Notes: a model not told the origin generated them from the sequence alone. Shown: positions 27,766 to 37,035, counted from the first letter of the stretch. The stretch is 64,000 bases of DNA from JAGQPD01 sp020426865 (GCA_041399065.1 JAWKTN010000007.1:124001-188000), one strand, 5' to 3'. Numbers and translations are program-made.

Positions 27766-28659
27766 CTACGTTATCAGCTTTGCTTTGATCTCTTCCAGCA
27801 AATGCTTGGCGCCGCCGATTTCCGCCTTTTGGCGATCGGGCTCGCTGGGAATCTCACGCTCAATCGTCAGAGGCCCGGCGTAGCCAATTTCGTCGAGCGT
27901 GCGGAGATAGTTTTCCATACCGACGGCTCCTTGACCCAAGGGCACTTCCTGTCCCCATTCGGCGCCCGGGTTTTTGGCCCACAGCGCGTCCTTGCAATGT
28001 ACGCTGCGGACGAACCTGTTGATTTTCCGCAGTGCTGCGATCGGTTCGCCGGTGCCGTAGAGGATCATGTTGGCGGGGTCGAAGTTGACAAATAAGTTAT
28101 CCCGCTGGGTATCGTTCAAGAATTGCAGCAGCCCATCAGCCGATTCTTGACCGGTTTCCAGATGCAAGTTCTGACCGTTGCGTTGACAGTGGTCGCACAG
28201 TTGCTGGGTGACTGCGACGACTTCATCGTATAGTTTCGTGTCACTGCCACCGTGAGGTATGAAACCGAGATGAAGGGCGACGACATTGCAATTCAAGAGC
28301 CGGGCAAAGTCGGCGATCTCCATCATCTCCTGGGTCCGAGCGGCGCGCGTCTCGGCGGGGACGAGCCCGACCGTACGTTGCGTCGTCGGGATGTCGGCAT
28401 AGCTTTCCCCTTCGAAACCACCAAACACCGCCGTCAGTCGAATTCCAAGTTCACTGAGCCTGGCCAAAAACCGCTGAGCGTTTTCCGGGGTCCGCGTCGC
28501 CTTGGCCGGGGCATGCAACTGGATCGTGGGAACACCCAATTCGTGTGCCACTTCCAGCTTCACGCCAAGTCCCGCGTCAATGCTGGCGAAAACTCCTATC
28601 GGCCATTTCTCTGCGACCATAGCGTCTGCTTTCTCTTCCTGATTGCGATATAAATTCAT
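27766..28659 (-). CDS. sugar phosphate isomerase/epimerase-like TIM barrel
   Basis: A 297-residue protein of the xylose isomerase-like (AP endonuclease 2) TIM-barrel family, with barrel-like segments such as VVALHLGFIPHGG, NLFVNFDPANMILYG and GPLTIEREI, carrying the His, Asp and Glu residues that usually bind a divalent metal. ATG 28620 would begin directly at the barrel (MVAEKWPIGVF) and is a fair alternative start. It lies 63 bases downstream of the Tat Gfo/Idh oxidoreductase and on the same strand, a common planctomycete pairing for sugar or polyol oxidation and isomerisation. The substrate is unknown. Confidence 0.8.
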   Translation of the reverse strand: MNLYRNQEEKADAMVAEKWPIGVFASIDAGLGVKLEVAHELGVPTIQLHAPAKATRTPENAQRFLARLSELGIRLTAVFGGFEGESYADIPTTQRTVGLVPAETRAARTQEMMEIADFARLLNCNVVALHLGFIPHGGSDTKLYDEVVAVTQQLCDHCQRNGQNLHLETGQESADGLLQFLNDTQRDNLFVNFDPANMILYGTGEPIAALRKINRFVRSVHCKDALWAKNPGAEWGQEVPLGQGAVGMENYLRTLDEIGYAGPLTIEREIPSEPDRQKAEIGGAKHLLEEIKAKLIT

Positions 28660-28722
28660 AAAGGACTGACAGGCGACGCCTTAACCTCGCCTCGCGTCAC
28701 CCGGCAATTGCCGCATGCGGCC

Positions 28723-30567
28723 CTAGGCCTTCAACCGCGACTTTTCTTCTTCGACGCTGCTGCCATCGGGCGTGGCGTCGTGATCGACGTCGTACCAGTT
28801 TTCATCGAATTTGATGAATCCACCTTCGCCGCTGTTGGCCTTGTCGATGGCAACTTTGGTCGTCAGAGCAATCACGGCATCACCGAGGGCGACTTTGGGA
28901 TTGCAGCGAATCTGGTTTTCGGCGTCCCGATTTCGGATACACCACGCCCAGTGTTCAATTTCTTCCCGGTAGCCGCGGCTGACTGGCCCCGAAGCCTCGA
29001 CCGCTTTCGCCACGGCGGCACGTGGCCCGCCACTAGCTTGCGTGTCCAGTACGGCCGCGCCCCCCTTGTTTTCGGTTACGCCGACGCTGGTGGATGTCGA
29101 CGCCTTCGAATAGAGCATGACTTCCTGCTCTTTTTCCAGCACAATCGTACCGGCGGTCCCCATGACGATCTCGCCATACCCGCCGAAGCCGTTACCGTTG
29201 ATTGACGAGTAGGTAACGACGATCTTCTTGTTGGGGTCTTCGGAGTAATTAGGAATCGTCAACGGGGGCTTGCCGTCTTTCTGATCGTAATAGGCGCTGA
29301 CGGCATCGTAGTATCCAGAGCGCGCCGTTTCTTGTTCGTCGTAGGCGGGGCCGGGGAATTCGAACATACAATATACGTGATCTTCCGCGTCACGATCGAG
29401 CGGAAAAACATGCCGGCCGCCGACGGCATGCACGGTCAGCGGGTGTGCCTTCTTACCGTCCTTACGCAGAGCGCTAACAAAAATACTGGCGGCATCCAAT
29501 TGATGGCTACCGAGTTCGGCCATCAAACCGCCACCGGTGCGGTTCCACAACCGCCAACGGATCAATTCCTCCAATGCAGTCCGGGTGCGGCCGTTGGGCA
29601 ACGACAATTCTTCGTAACCAAACTTGGCTGCCGCCACGTGTTTATCAGCATCCCACTGAGTCCATTGGGCGACCTTATCGGCCATGAGCTGTGCGTACTT
29701 TTTATCCTTTTTGGCTTTGTCTCCTTCCATTTCCTTTTGCCAGCGGTCGAGTTCCTTCGCTATTCGATCGAGGTGCACTTCTTTGCCGTTGCGATCGAGC
29801 GTCATTTCGCCCCCTGGCAACGGTGGCGACCAGCTGTCACTACCTGGAAGATTGCCACGATGCCATTGGGCGCGAATGTGGTGGATTTGGCCGATCAGTC
29901 CCCAGCGGATCATGTTCACGGCGTTGTCGTAGAGCACGCTGTAGTGGCGCTGGTGACCGGTAGCGAGCAACAAGTTTTTTTCGGCGGAGACGCGTCCCAT
30001 CAACTTGCATTGCGCCACGTTGTGCGCCATCAGCTTTTCGGTCAACACGTGTTTTCCAGCTTGCATGGCAGCGATCGCGGCAGGGGCGTGTAGGTGCAAG
30101 GGGAGAGCAATGATCACCGCTTCGATGTCGGGATTCTTCAGCAGTTCGTTGTAGTCGTCGTAGACCGTGACGTGACTCTTCGCCTCATCCTCGGTCTTCC
30201 AGCCATAGACCTGCATGAGGCCGGGTCGCAACGTGTGGGTAAAATAGGGATCCCCCCCACCCCAATCGCCGTGGAACGCGCGGTGGATGCTCGAGGGACG
30301 AATGTCGGCAATGCCGATCACTTGCACAAAATCGGGGTTCAACGCCCCAATAAGGATGTTTCCCTCGTCGCCGGTACCGATTACGCCAATCCGCACCGGA
30401 TCGGTCAACTTCGGTTCATATCCAAAATACATCGCGCCAAGCCCGGCGCCGGAGACGCCAGCGGCAGCCAGAGCTCCCTTGAGAAAATCACGACGCGTGT
30501 AGCTGTAACCTAACGCATCGTAGTAATTCTCGCGACCAATTTCACGTTCTTCAGGTGTTAGGTTCAT
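28723..30567 (-). CDS. twin-arginine Gfo/Idh/MocA oxidoreductase
   Basis: A 614-residue NAD(P)-dependent oxidoreductase with a Tat signal (TRRDFLKGALAAAG; RR at 25-26) and a Rossmann fold beginning VRIGVIGTGDEGN. The family motif HVLTEKLMAHN, equivalent to the EKP loop, is present with Pro replaced by Leu. A ~60-residue charged insertion (LDRWQKEMEGDKAKKDKKYA) interrupts the substrate domain. AGAGGG precedes the start, which overlaps the stop of the DoxX gene (ATGA). Export implies that it uses tightly bound cofactor outside the cytoplasm, as glucose-fructose oxidoreductase does (family knowledge). Confidence 0.88.
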   Translation of the reverse strand: MNLTPEEREIGRENYYDALGYSYTRRDFLKGALAAAGVSGAGLGAMYFGYEPKLTDPVRIGVIGTGDEGNILIGALNPDFVQVIGIADIRPSSIHRAFHGDWGGGDPYFTHTLRPGLMQVYGWKTEDEAKSHVTVYDDYNELLKNPDIEAVIIALPLHLHAPAAIAAMQAGKHVLTEKLMAHNVAQCKLMGRVSAEKNLLLATGHQRHYSVLYDNAVNMIRWGLIGQIHHIRAQWHRGNLPGSDSWSPPLPGGEMTLDRNGKEVHLDRIAKELDRWQKEMEGDKAKKDKKYAQLMADKVAQWTQWDADKHVAAAKFGYEELSLPNGRTRTALEELIRWRLWNRTGGGLMAELGSHQLDAASIFVSALRKDGKKAHPLTVHAVGGRHVFPLDRDAEDHVYCMFEFPGPAYDEQETARSGYYDAVSAYYDQKDGKPPLTIPNYSEDPNKKIVVTYSSINGNGFGGYGEIVMGTAGTIVLEKEQEVMLYSKASTSTSVGVTENKGGAAVLDTQASGGPRAAVAKAVEASGPVSRGYREEIEHWAWCIRNRDAENQIRCNPKVALGDAVIALTTKVAIDKANSGEGGFIKFDENWYDVDHDATPDGSSVEEEKSRLKA

Positions 30568-31454
30568 CGTGAGCCCTCTTTTTTGGGGGAGCAGCAGAAA
30601 TGATGGATGAAGAAATCAAGACCGCCGAAGCGCCCCGCGGCAATCGCCGCCAGAAACACCAATGCGATCAATTCAACAAGTTGATAGTTCCAATAGGTCG
30701 TCTCCGCTCCCTTGACCCAAGGGGGCTGCGTCGACAAGACCGACAACAAAAACAACGCGCCGGCGATGGATGCGGTCCGCGTAAACAAACCTAATATCAG
30801 CAGGATGCCAACACCCAGCGTCCAGTACAAGACGGTGCGGTCGATCCACTTGATGGAGTAATTGGGCTTGGCGGGCAACACCTTGGACGTGTTTTCGTCA
30901 TTGACGAGCGCCAACAAGTCACCGCGATAGGCGTCGTCGTAAGCTTCGATGTCCGCAATCCAGGCCTTGGACGATCCTCGCAATTCGCGGTTCTTGTCGA
31001 CCACCCATTCACGCTGGAATTCGACTTCCTTTGCTACGCCTCGAGTCCCTTCGTTGTTCTCCGCCAATCGTAACCGTTCGACCTCGAAGAGATACTTTTC
31101 GATGTCGCTTCCCTTCTCTTTCACATAATCATCCATCAACTTCTTGTGGTCGGCATAAACCTTCTTGGCCTCGTCCTTGTCGACACCAAGGTTGTTGACC
31201 ACCCATTCACGAAGGTTTTGCCAGGACTCGTCACGCTTCTCTATGTCCAACTGCTCTTCCCCCCAGCGGTCCGGAATCTGATTCTGGTACAGCGGTGCAA
31301 AAGGACCTGTCGCCAATTCCAGAAACGGGCGAGAACTGAACGTCGGGCTGAATTTTTCCACACCCGCAGTAAAGAAATGCCATCCGATCGCGAGCCGCAG
31401 GCAGACGATCGCGATCACTGCTGTCAAACCAAGTCTGGCGGGAACACGGGGCAC
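30564..31454 (-). CDS. DoxX-like membrane protein with large insertion
   Basis: A 296-residue protein with the DoxX start (LRLAIGWHFFTAGVEKFSP in its first membrane helix) and three later helices (about 205-285, e.g. VLYWTLGVGILLILGLFTR). Between helix 1 and helix 2 lies a ~140-residue hydrophilic, coiled-coil-like insertion rich in Lys/Glu. Standard DoxX proteins are about 130-150 residues without it. DoxX-type proteins sit in quinone-linked membrane redox complexes. Overlap with the exported Gfo/Idh gene suggests that the insertion faces the periplasm and docks that enzyme (inference). Confidence 0.8.
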   Translation of the reverse strand: MPRVPARLGLTAVIAIVCLRLAIGWHFFTAGVEKFSPTFSSRPFLELATGPFAPLYQNQIPDRWGEEQLDIEKRDESWQNLREWVVNNLGVDKDEAKKVYADHKKLMDDYVKEKGSDIEKYLFEVERLRLAENNEGTRGVAKEVEFQREWVVDKNRELRGSSKAWIADIEAYDDAYRGDLLALVNDENTSKVLPAKPNYSIKWIDRTVLYWTLGVGILLILGLFTRTASIAGALFLLSVLSTQPPWVKGAETTYWNYQLVELIALVFLAAIAAGRFGGLDFFIHHFCCSPKKEGSR

Positions 31455-31670
31455 GTACTGGGTCTCCTCAGTGAGGAATCAAGCAATTCGGTTAGTGATA
31501 ATGCGGGAACTTAACCAACGACCGAGATAGGTCAAAAGGCGGGCGCTACGGTTATCGTGGGTCGCGTTGCAGGACTTACGAATATTCCCGCAATTAATTA
31601 TTGTCAAGATTTGCCCCGCTGCCAACCACCAGCTTGCGGGATTTCTCACCTCCACGGAGCCCGAAGTCGC

Positions 31671-32654
31671 GTGAACATCGTACTTTGCTACCCGCTGCAA
31701 TCACACCATGTCGCCCAGATCACTCGTGCCGTGGCCGAAGCCACCGACGATCCATGGCAGGTTCTCGACGCCGGTCAGGAACGGATCGCCGAAGCGATTC
31801 TCGAGGCCGACATTTTTTGCGGGCATGCCAAAGTGCCCGTCCCGTGGGACGAAGTCGTCCAGCTAGGCCGGCTGCGCTGGATCCATTCCTCGGCGGCCGG
31901 AATGGACCATTGTCTGGTCCCATCCGTGATCGCCTCGAACATTACCGTCACCAGCTCGTCCGGACTGTTTGCCAAGCCTGTCGCCGAGCAGACCATTGCA
32001 TTGCTGCTGGGGGTGCTACGCCAGATCCCGTTGTTTTTTCGCCAACAGCAGCAGCATCAGTTCGTTCGGCAGCCGACCTGGGACCTGCATGGTAAAACCG
32101 TCGGCATCGTTGGAATGGGGGGCAATGGTCGGCGAATAGTCGAGGTCCTGGCACCGTGGAATGTGAGGATCGTGGCAACGGACATGTTCCCCGATCTTGT
32201 GCAGGTCCCCGATTGTGTGGAAGAGATCTACCACTGCGACGAACTCGAACAGCTGCTGAAAGCATCGGACATTGTGATCATGGCGGTCCCGCTAAACAGT
32301 TACACGCATCACATGATGGGCCGCCAACAGTTTGCTCAAATGAGGCCGGGCAGCATTTTCATTAACGTGGCGCGCGGGCCCGTGGTGGACGAACAGGCCA
32401 TGGTGGAAGCACTGCGCGAAGGCCACTTGGGTGGAGCAGGACTGGACGTTACGGAGTCCGAACCTTTGCCAAACGAAAGCCCTCTGTGGGATATGGAAAA
32501 CGTGATGATCACGCCCCACGTGGGTGCCCAGTCGGCCAACCGCTTGGACGTGACCACAGATTTTTTCTGCAACAACTTGAGATCTTTCCTGACAAATGGG
32601 CCCTTAAGTAATGTCGTGGACAAGGAATTGGGGTTCCCGATTCCTGGCCAATGA
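31671..32654 (+). CDS. D-2-hydroxyacid dehydrogenase family protein
   Basis: Start placed at GTG 31671, with a GGAG 11 bases upstream. This gives 327 residues, the usual family length; an in-frame ATG at 31557 would add 38 unlike residues. The NAD-binding motif reads VGIVGMGGNG, and the active-site Arg (NVARGPVVDE), Glu (ESEPLPNESPLWD) and His (TPHVGAQ) are all in place. The enzyme class reduces 2-keto acids to D-2-hydroxyacids, or the reverse. Which substrate is used cannot be told from sequence, and the neighbours give no pathway. Confidence 0.87.
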   Translation: MNIVLCYPLQSHHVAQITRAVAEATDDPWQVLDAGQERIAEAILEADIFCGHAKVPVPWDEVVQLGRLRWIHSSAAGMDHCLVPSVIASNITVTSSSGLFAKPVAEQTIALLLGVLRQIPLFFRQQQQHQFVRQPTWDLHGKTVGIVGMGGNGRRIVEVLAPWNVRIVATDMFPDLVQVPDCVEEIYHCDELEQLLKASDIVIMAVPLNSYTHHMMGRQQFAQMRPGSIFINVARGPVVDEQAMVEALREGHLGGAGLDVTESEPLPNESPLWDMENVMITPHVGAQSANRLDVTTDFFCNNLRSFLTNGPLSNVVDKELGFPIPGQ

Positions 32655-32837
32655 TGTGGGAATCTGTCGAGCGTCGGTCGAACAAGCGGAGGTCGGGCGA
32701 GGGAGATGTGATCGGACGGAAAAACTGTCGGCGAACCGAAAACGCTCTGGACGACAGGTACCCGGCGACCCTAACATGTAAGGCAGGCACGGGGCCAGCG
32801 GACGGCCACGACGAGCGACCCGCACGGGAATGCGAAC

Positions 32838-33965
32838 ATGAATACGACTTTGCAGGACATCAATCCGACGGTTTCATACGAAGGGCGTGAACCGGAAAAG
32901 TTTGACAACGAGTTGCTGGATAAGTATCAGCAGCTGTTGGCCAAGCGGGATCTCAACTGGACGGCCCATTACAAATTGATCCGCACGCTTGGCAAGGGCG
33001 GGCAGGGGGTTGTCTTTCTCAGCGAGCAGCGTGGGGCGGACGGATTTACGTTACCGATAGCGCTGAAGATTTTTTCGCCCGAACACTATCGGGACACGAA
33101 GGCCTATGAGCTGGCGATGCGGCGAATGGCACACAATGCCGCGCGGGTGGCACAGATCCAGCAAGACAACTTGCTGGACGTCCACAATTTCTACGATCGG
33201 GCTCACATTCGCATCATGCTGATGGAATGGGTTGACGGATACGATCTACGCCAGTTGTTGTGCAACGATCGATTAGCACGGATCCGTCATCGTGTCAGCA
33301 ATAAGCGTTGGGACTATTTGAACAACGTCATTTTGACACAAGGGGATATCCAACCGATGGTCAAACCGGGCGTTGCAGTCGCGATCGTGCGTGACTGTTT
33401 GGCGGCCTTGGCGGCGCTCCATGCCGAAGGGATCGTGCATGGCGACATCAAGCCGGCGAACATCATGCTCAAGCGAACCGGCAATGCCAAGATCATCGAC
33501 ATCGGGTCAGCGTTCGAAATTACCGATCCCCCGCCGACCCGCAGCTGCACACCGGCCTACGCGGCCCCCGAGGTATTGGTGGGGGATGAGGTAACACCGC
33601 GAAGCGACCTGGCGAGCCTTGGATATGTACTCATTGAGCTGCTATCGGGCCGACCGATCGCGCCCGCGGGACGCTCGTATGAGGAACTCATGGAGATCAA
33701 GCGCCACCTGCCCAAACAATTGGATCGGTTCCTGCCGAGAGAAGTAACGTGCAACGAATTGTTGATGCGGTTCTGTCGCGGGCTAATTGCTCCCGATCCG
33801 GTACGCCGTTTTGTTAGTGCCGAAGCGGCCAATTACGTGGACGAGGGCGCCGCCGCATTCCACCGCCAGCTAGTCAAAGGCGATCTTTCCAGCGAGTACA
33901 CCAACGAAATCAAGCTGTGGCTGCAGGAAGTCCGCGAACTGGAAGAGGCCGAAGGGACTCTCTAG
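32838..33965 (+). CDS. Hanks-type serine/threonine protein kinase
   Basis: A 375-residue soluble kinase: glycine loop LGKGGQGVVF (51-60), ATP-anchoring Lys77 in IALKIF, catalytic loop HGDIKPANIM (Asp203, Asn208), and metal-binding Asp221 in DIGSAF in place of DFG. The HGD rather than HRD catalytic loop marks it as a non-RD kinase. An activation-segment APE is present (YAAPEVL). No membrane helix or sensor domain follows, unlike many planctomycete PASTA or WD40 kinases. Targets are unknown. A ~275-bp repeat lies downstream. Confidence 0.88.
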   Translation: MNTTLQDINPTVSYEGREPEKFDNELLDKYQQLLAKRDLNWTAHYKLIRTLGKGGQGVVFLSEQRGADGFTLPIALKIFSPEHYRDTKAYELAMRRMAHNAARVAQIQQDNLLDVHNFYDRAHIRIMLMEWVDGYDLRQLLCNDRLARIRHRVSNKRWDYLNNVILTQGDIQPMVKPGVAVAIVRDCLAALAALHAEGIVHGDIKPANIMLKRTGNAKIIDIGSAFEITDPPPTRSCTPAYAAPEVLVGDEVTPRSDLASLGYVLIELLSGRPIAPAGRSYEELMEIKRHLPKQLDRFLPREVTCNELLMRFCRGLIAPDPVRRFVSAEAANYVDEGAAAFHRQLVKGDLSSEYTNEIKLWLQEVRELEEAEGTL

Positions 33966-34044
33966 AGACTCAATTTCGTCACAACAGACCATATTGACGA
34001 TCCAAGTCGGCGGCCGTCTTGGCCGCTCGCGTTTCACCACCGGA

Positions 34045-34320
34045 TCACTCTGTTTGGTGGTTCTCACAAAGCCACGGAGACACGGAGGAAAATCAAGCAG
34101 CGCCGTCGATCGTTCGAGTCATGCCATCGGCTATCACGGATTCGGCGAGATGAAAAAAAAGAGCGACAACCGCCGGACTATCCCATTCCCACTCTTTTCC
34201 CCCTCTGTGGCTCCGTGGCTCCGTGGCTCCGTGAGATCTATGGCGCCGCGAGACAATCTGTCCGCGAACGAACCTACCACCACCAGGACTTATTCCCTGC
34301 CTTTGCAGCCTTTTGGTTCG
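34045..34320 (+). repeat. direct repeat copy 1 (~276 bp)
   Basis: Matches 36776-37035 in the same orientation over its whole length with small indels. Shared landmarks are TGTTTGGTGGTT, ACACGGAGGAAAATCAAG, GCCATCGGCTATCACGGATT, GTGAGATCTATGGC and TAAGTC near the end. Internally, CACGGAG-type motifs at 34066-34087 are complementary to CTCCGTG motifs at 34207-34233 (three tandem TGGCTCCG units), so the block could fold as a long hairpin. Confidence 0.85.
34274..34315 (-). pseudogene. remnant of a DUF1598-type C-terminus
   Basis: On the minus strand repeat copy 1 encodes QKAAKAGNKSWWW followed by TAG. The intact DUF1598 gene ends EKAAKAENKSWWW-TAG at the corresponding place in copy 2, so 11 of 13 residues are identical. 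No start or body accompanies it, so it is a 3' fragment carried within the repeat. Confidence 0.6.
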
Positions 34321-34386
34321 GCGATGCTCCTTCGCGTCACTTCGCTACGTTAGCCTTCGGGACCAATGGCATTGCTGCCCCGTTTC

Positions 34387-34395
34387 TGGTACAAT
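34387..34395 (+). promoter_or_regulatory. extended -10 promoter of the surface-protein gene
   Basis: TGGTACAAT fits an extended -10 element (TGn plus TACAAT). It predicts a transcript start near 34402, ahead of the AAAGGAG ribosome site at 34411-34417 and ATG 34424. No good -35 is visible. Confidence 0.4.
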
Positions 34396-34423
34396 ACATC
34401 GCGGAGCCTTAAAGGAGCTGGCA

Positions 34424-36718
34424 ATGGCAATGCGAAGATTGGCACTGCAAGTGCTGGAAGACCGACATTTGTTGTCGGCGGTGGAGCTATTCCTGGACCT
34501 CAATCCGGGTGAGGCTTCGTCGAATCCCGACGACTTTATGTTGGTTGGAGAGCAACTGTTTTTCACCGCCGAACAAGCGACGTCCGGTCGGGAATTGTGG
34601 CGGACCGACGGCACCCGCGAAAACACAGTACTACTACGTGACATCAACCCTGGCCCTGATTCGGCCGACCCGAATTCGTTCATGGCACTGAATGGCAAAT
34701 TGTTCTTCTTTGCCAACACCGCAAGTGGCCAGGCGTTTTGTGTCACCGACGGGACCCCCGCAGGGACAATCGTTCTGCTGGACGGCGCTTTAGGTGCCTC
34801 CATTACGAACCTCACCGTTTGGAATAATTCGATCTTATTCGCCGCAACTAGCGACACTGGCGCGACCGAACTGTGGCAGACCGACGGAACCATCGACGGA
34901 ACAGCGCCATTCTTCGATTTCGGTACGGCCTCTCAGATTAGCGATACAATCGCATCTGGAAATCTGATGTTCTTCGTCAAAAATGACGTTGAACTATGGA
35001 GAACCAATGGAACGGCGGCTGGGACAAGGCGATTACACGAGATATTTCACGTTGACCGCCAGGTATCGCTACCTACGACCCACTACCTACTGGTTTCCGT
35101 CCACGATAGCATCTACCTTGTAGAGAACCCAAGAGGTTACTCCAACACCAACGGTCTCCGGTTCACTCGATTATGGCGTACCGATGGCGTCACCATGAAT
35201 CTGATCCGCGGTATCTCGGGTGTCGAAGCTGATTATGAAATGGGAGCCCCATTCCCGGTTGGTGATGCCGTCGCTTGGTTCGAAGGCCCTCGTGAAGGAA
35301 GTGCTCGCATGTACCGCAGCGACGGCACAAGCGGAGGAACTGAGTTTGTAGCAGGAATTCCCGTGCGCCCGAATGCTAGCACGCGAATTGCCGATGATAA
35401 TCAATCGTTCATTTTTAGCAACGGCGTGCATATTACCGATGCAACGGCGACGGGAACAATAAAACTCGTTGGGTCGACGTATCTGAACACCGAAGATTTC
35501 TTCCTCGCGGGGGCGTTCGATTGGCTCGATGGCGTGTTGCTTACGTCCGCATATTACGGCGGCGACGCTTCGCATTTGGGGTTATCTTTTGTGACGTGGA
35601 CCGACGACAGCATTAGCGTCGAATTTGGCGAAAAAGGGTCTCGCCCGAGTGCGAATAGTTGCGGAGGTATCTACATCACGTGGACGACGAGAGAAGTGCA
35701 CGGTCGCGCGTTCATCCTGGGCCTTGGTCGTTCGCCGTTTTGGGCTCTGGCCGATCTTGAATCGTCACAGATGATTCAATTCGCTGAACATTCATCGGAA
35801 CGATCGGTCACGGGCACAGAATTCGTCGTGGTCAATCACAAGGCCGTCGTGCGCGATTTGTGTGCCGAATGGAGACTAGAGTTAGGACGCGTCATTGTCA
35901 CCGACGGGACGTTTGAAGGTACGTTTCCGATATCCGATGCAGCTTATCCCTTGCAATTCGCTCCCTCGCTGGACGACAAGACGGTTATTTTCGCCGGCAG
36001 CGACCGCCGACTCCACACTCCCAACGTGGGTACGGAACTATGGATCGTCAATTCCGTTGACGTGCCTCCTCCTTCTCCATTCGACTTGAATTTCGATCAA
36101 CAAGTCGACGGCCTCGATGTCGATGTGATCGTTCAACTGGCGCGCGATCGGAATCCGGCGATCACAGCTCTCGACTATGATGGCGACCATCAGGTCGACA
36201 TCGACGACGTGCGTCACTTTCTCGAGCTGACCAACGCACGACCGGGCGACGCGAACCTGGATGGCGACGTGGATGAACTTGACTTCGCCGCCTGGAATTC
36301 GCACAAATTCCAGGACAACACGACCTGGTCCAAAGGTGACTGGGATCTCAACGGAGTCACGGACGTTCGGGATTTCAACTTGTGGTCCGCCAATCGGGAC
36401 CAACCGCTCGCGATTCCCTCCAGTGCGTCGTCGGACACGACGACTGAAAACGCAAGCCAGATCGCGGACGAGGACGCTGGAAACGAGAGAAACGCAGACA
36501 ACCCGAAAAACCTTATCGACTCGGCCAACGCCGATCAAGTATTTGCCTTGGGTCACATAGCGCACAGCCTCTATACGGACGCGGATTTCGTCGGCCCACG
36601 CCAGTTTAAGATACGTCGGAGTTCAACTACGGCAGAGCGAGCGACCGCAGCCGCGGGAAAGAGCGATGACCACGACGCTGGTGCTATCGGTTTGTCGACG
36701 TCGAGCCGTATGGTTTGA
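34424..36718 (+). CDS. surface protein, LEPR-XLL-like start and dockerin-like end
   Basis: ATG 34424 follows AAAGGAG by six bases; the frame runs 37 residues further up into repeat-derived sequence. The 764-residue product starts MAMRRLALQVLEDRHLLSA, close to the LEPR-XLL motif that marks many giant planctomycete surface proteins. The body consists of beta-propeller-like repeats with ELWRTDGT / GTAAGT motifs (ELYxTDGTxxGT type). From about 590 on, paired calcium-loop motifs of dockerin type occur (FDLNFDQQVDGLDVD, LDYDGDHQVDIDDV, ANLDGDVDELDF, WDLNGVTDVRDF). A cell-surface location is inferred. Direct repeats flank the gene on both sides. Confidence 0.8.
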   Translation: MAMRRLALQVLEDRHLLSAVELFLDLNPGEASSNPDDFMLVGEQLFFTAEQATSGRELWRTDGTRENTVLLRDINPGPDSADPNSFMALNGKLFFFANTASGQAFCVTDGTPAGTIVLLDGALGASITNLTVWNNSILFAATSDTGATELWQTDGTIDGTAPFFDFGTASQISDTIASGNLMFFVKNDVELWRTNGTAAGTRRLHEIFHVDRQVSLPTTHYLLVSVHDSIYLVENPRGYSNTNGLRFTRLWRTDGVTMNLIRGISGVEADYEMGAPFPVGDAVAWFEGPREGSARMYRSDGTSGGTEFVAGIPVRPNASTRIADDNQSFIFSNGVHITDATATGTIKLVGSTYLNTEDFFLAGAFDWLDGVLLTSAYYGGDASHLGLSFVTWTDDSISVEFGEKGSRPSANSCGGIYITWTTREVHGRAFILGLGRSPFWALADLESSQMIQFAEHSSERSVTGTEFVVVNHKAVVRDLCAEWRLELGRVIVTDGTFEGTFPISDAAYPLQFAPSLDDKTVIFAGSDRRLHTPNVGTELWIVNSVDVPPPSPFDLNFDQQVDGLDVDVIVQLARDRNPAITALDYDGDHQVDIDDVRHFLELTNARPGDANLDGDVDELDFAAWNSHKFQDNTTWSKGDWDLNGVTDVRDFNLWSANRDQPLAIPSSASSDTTTENASQIADEDAGNERNADNPKNLIDSANADQVFALGHIAHSLYTDADFVGPRQFKIRRSSTTAERATAAAGKSDDHDAGAIGLSTSSRMV

Positions 36719-36775
36719 CGCGAGACATTTGACTTCACAACCGACTTGGTCCGCAGCTGACGTTCAACCGCCAGT

Positions 36776-37035
36776 TCACTATGTTTGGTGGTTCACACGG
36801 AGGCACAACGACACGGAGGAAAATCAAGAAGCACCCTCGATCGTTCGAGTGATGCCATCGGCTATCACGGATTCGGCGAGATCTAAAAAAACCGAGCGAC
36901 AAACACCGGACTATCCCATTTCCACTCTTTCCCCCTCCGCGGGTCCGTGAGATCTATGGCACGGCGAGACAATCTGCCGCGAACGCACTACCACCACCAC
37001 GACTTATTCTCTGCCTTGGCAGCCTTTTCCGTTCG
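36776..37035 (+). repeat. direct repeat copy 2 (~260 bp)
   Basis: Second copy of the block at 34045-34320, same orientation. Its last 48 bases are the 3' end of the DUF1598 gene on the minus strand; the other ~210 bases are non-coding. The two copies bracket the surface-protein gene like a cassette. Confidence 0.85.

Larger units (their letters stand above)
33966..34423. other. intergenic region carrying repeat copy 1 and a promoter
   Basis: The 458 bases between the kinase and the surface-protein gene hold a short palindrome at the kinase stop (TCTCTAGAGA), repeat copy 1 with a small coding remnant, and an extended -10 promoter. No complete gene is supported here. Confidence 0.7.

Noticed and set aside
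33984..34353. 119-residue plus-strand frame in the kinase downstream region
   Set aside because: It lies almost wholly in repeat copy 1, which has no conserved plus-strand frame in copy 2.
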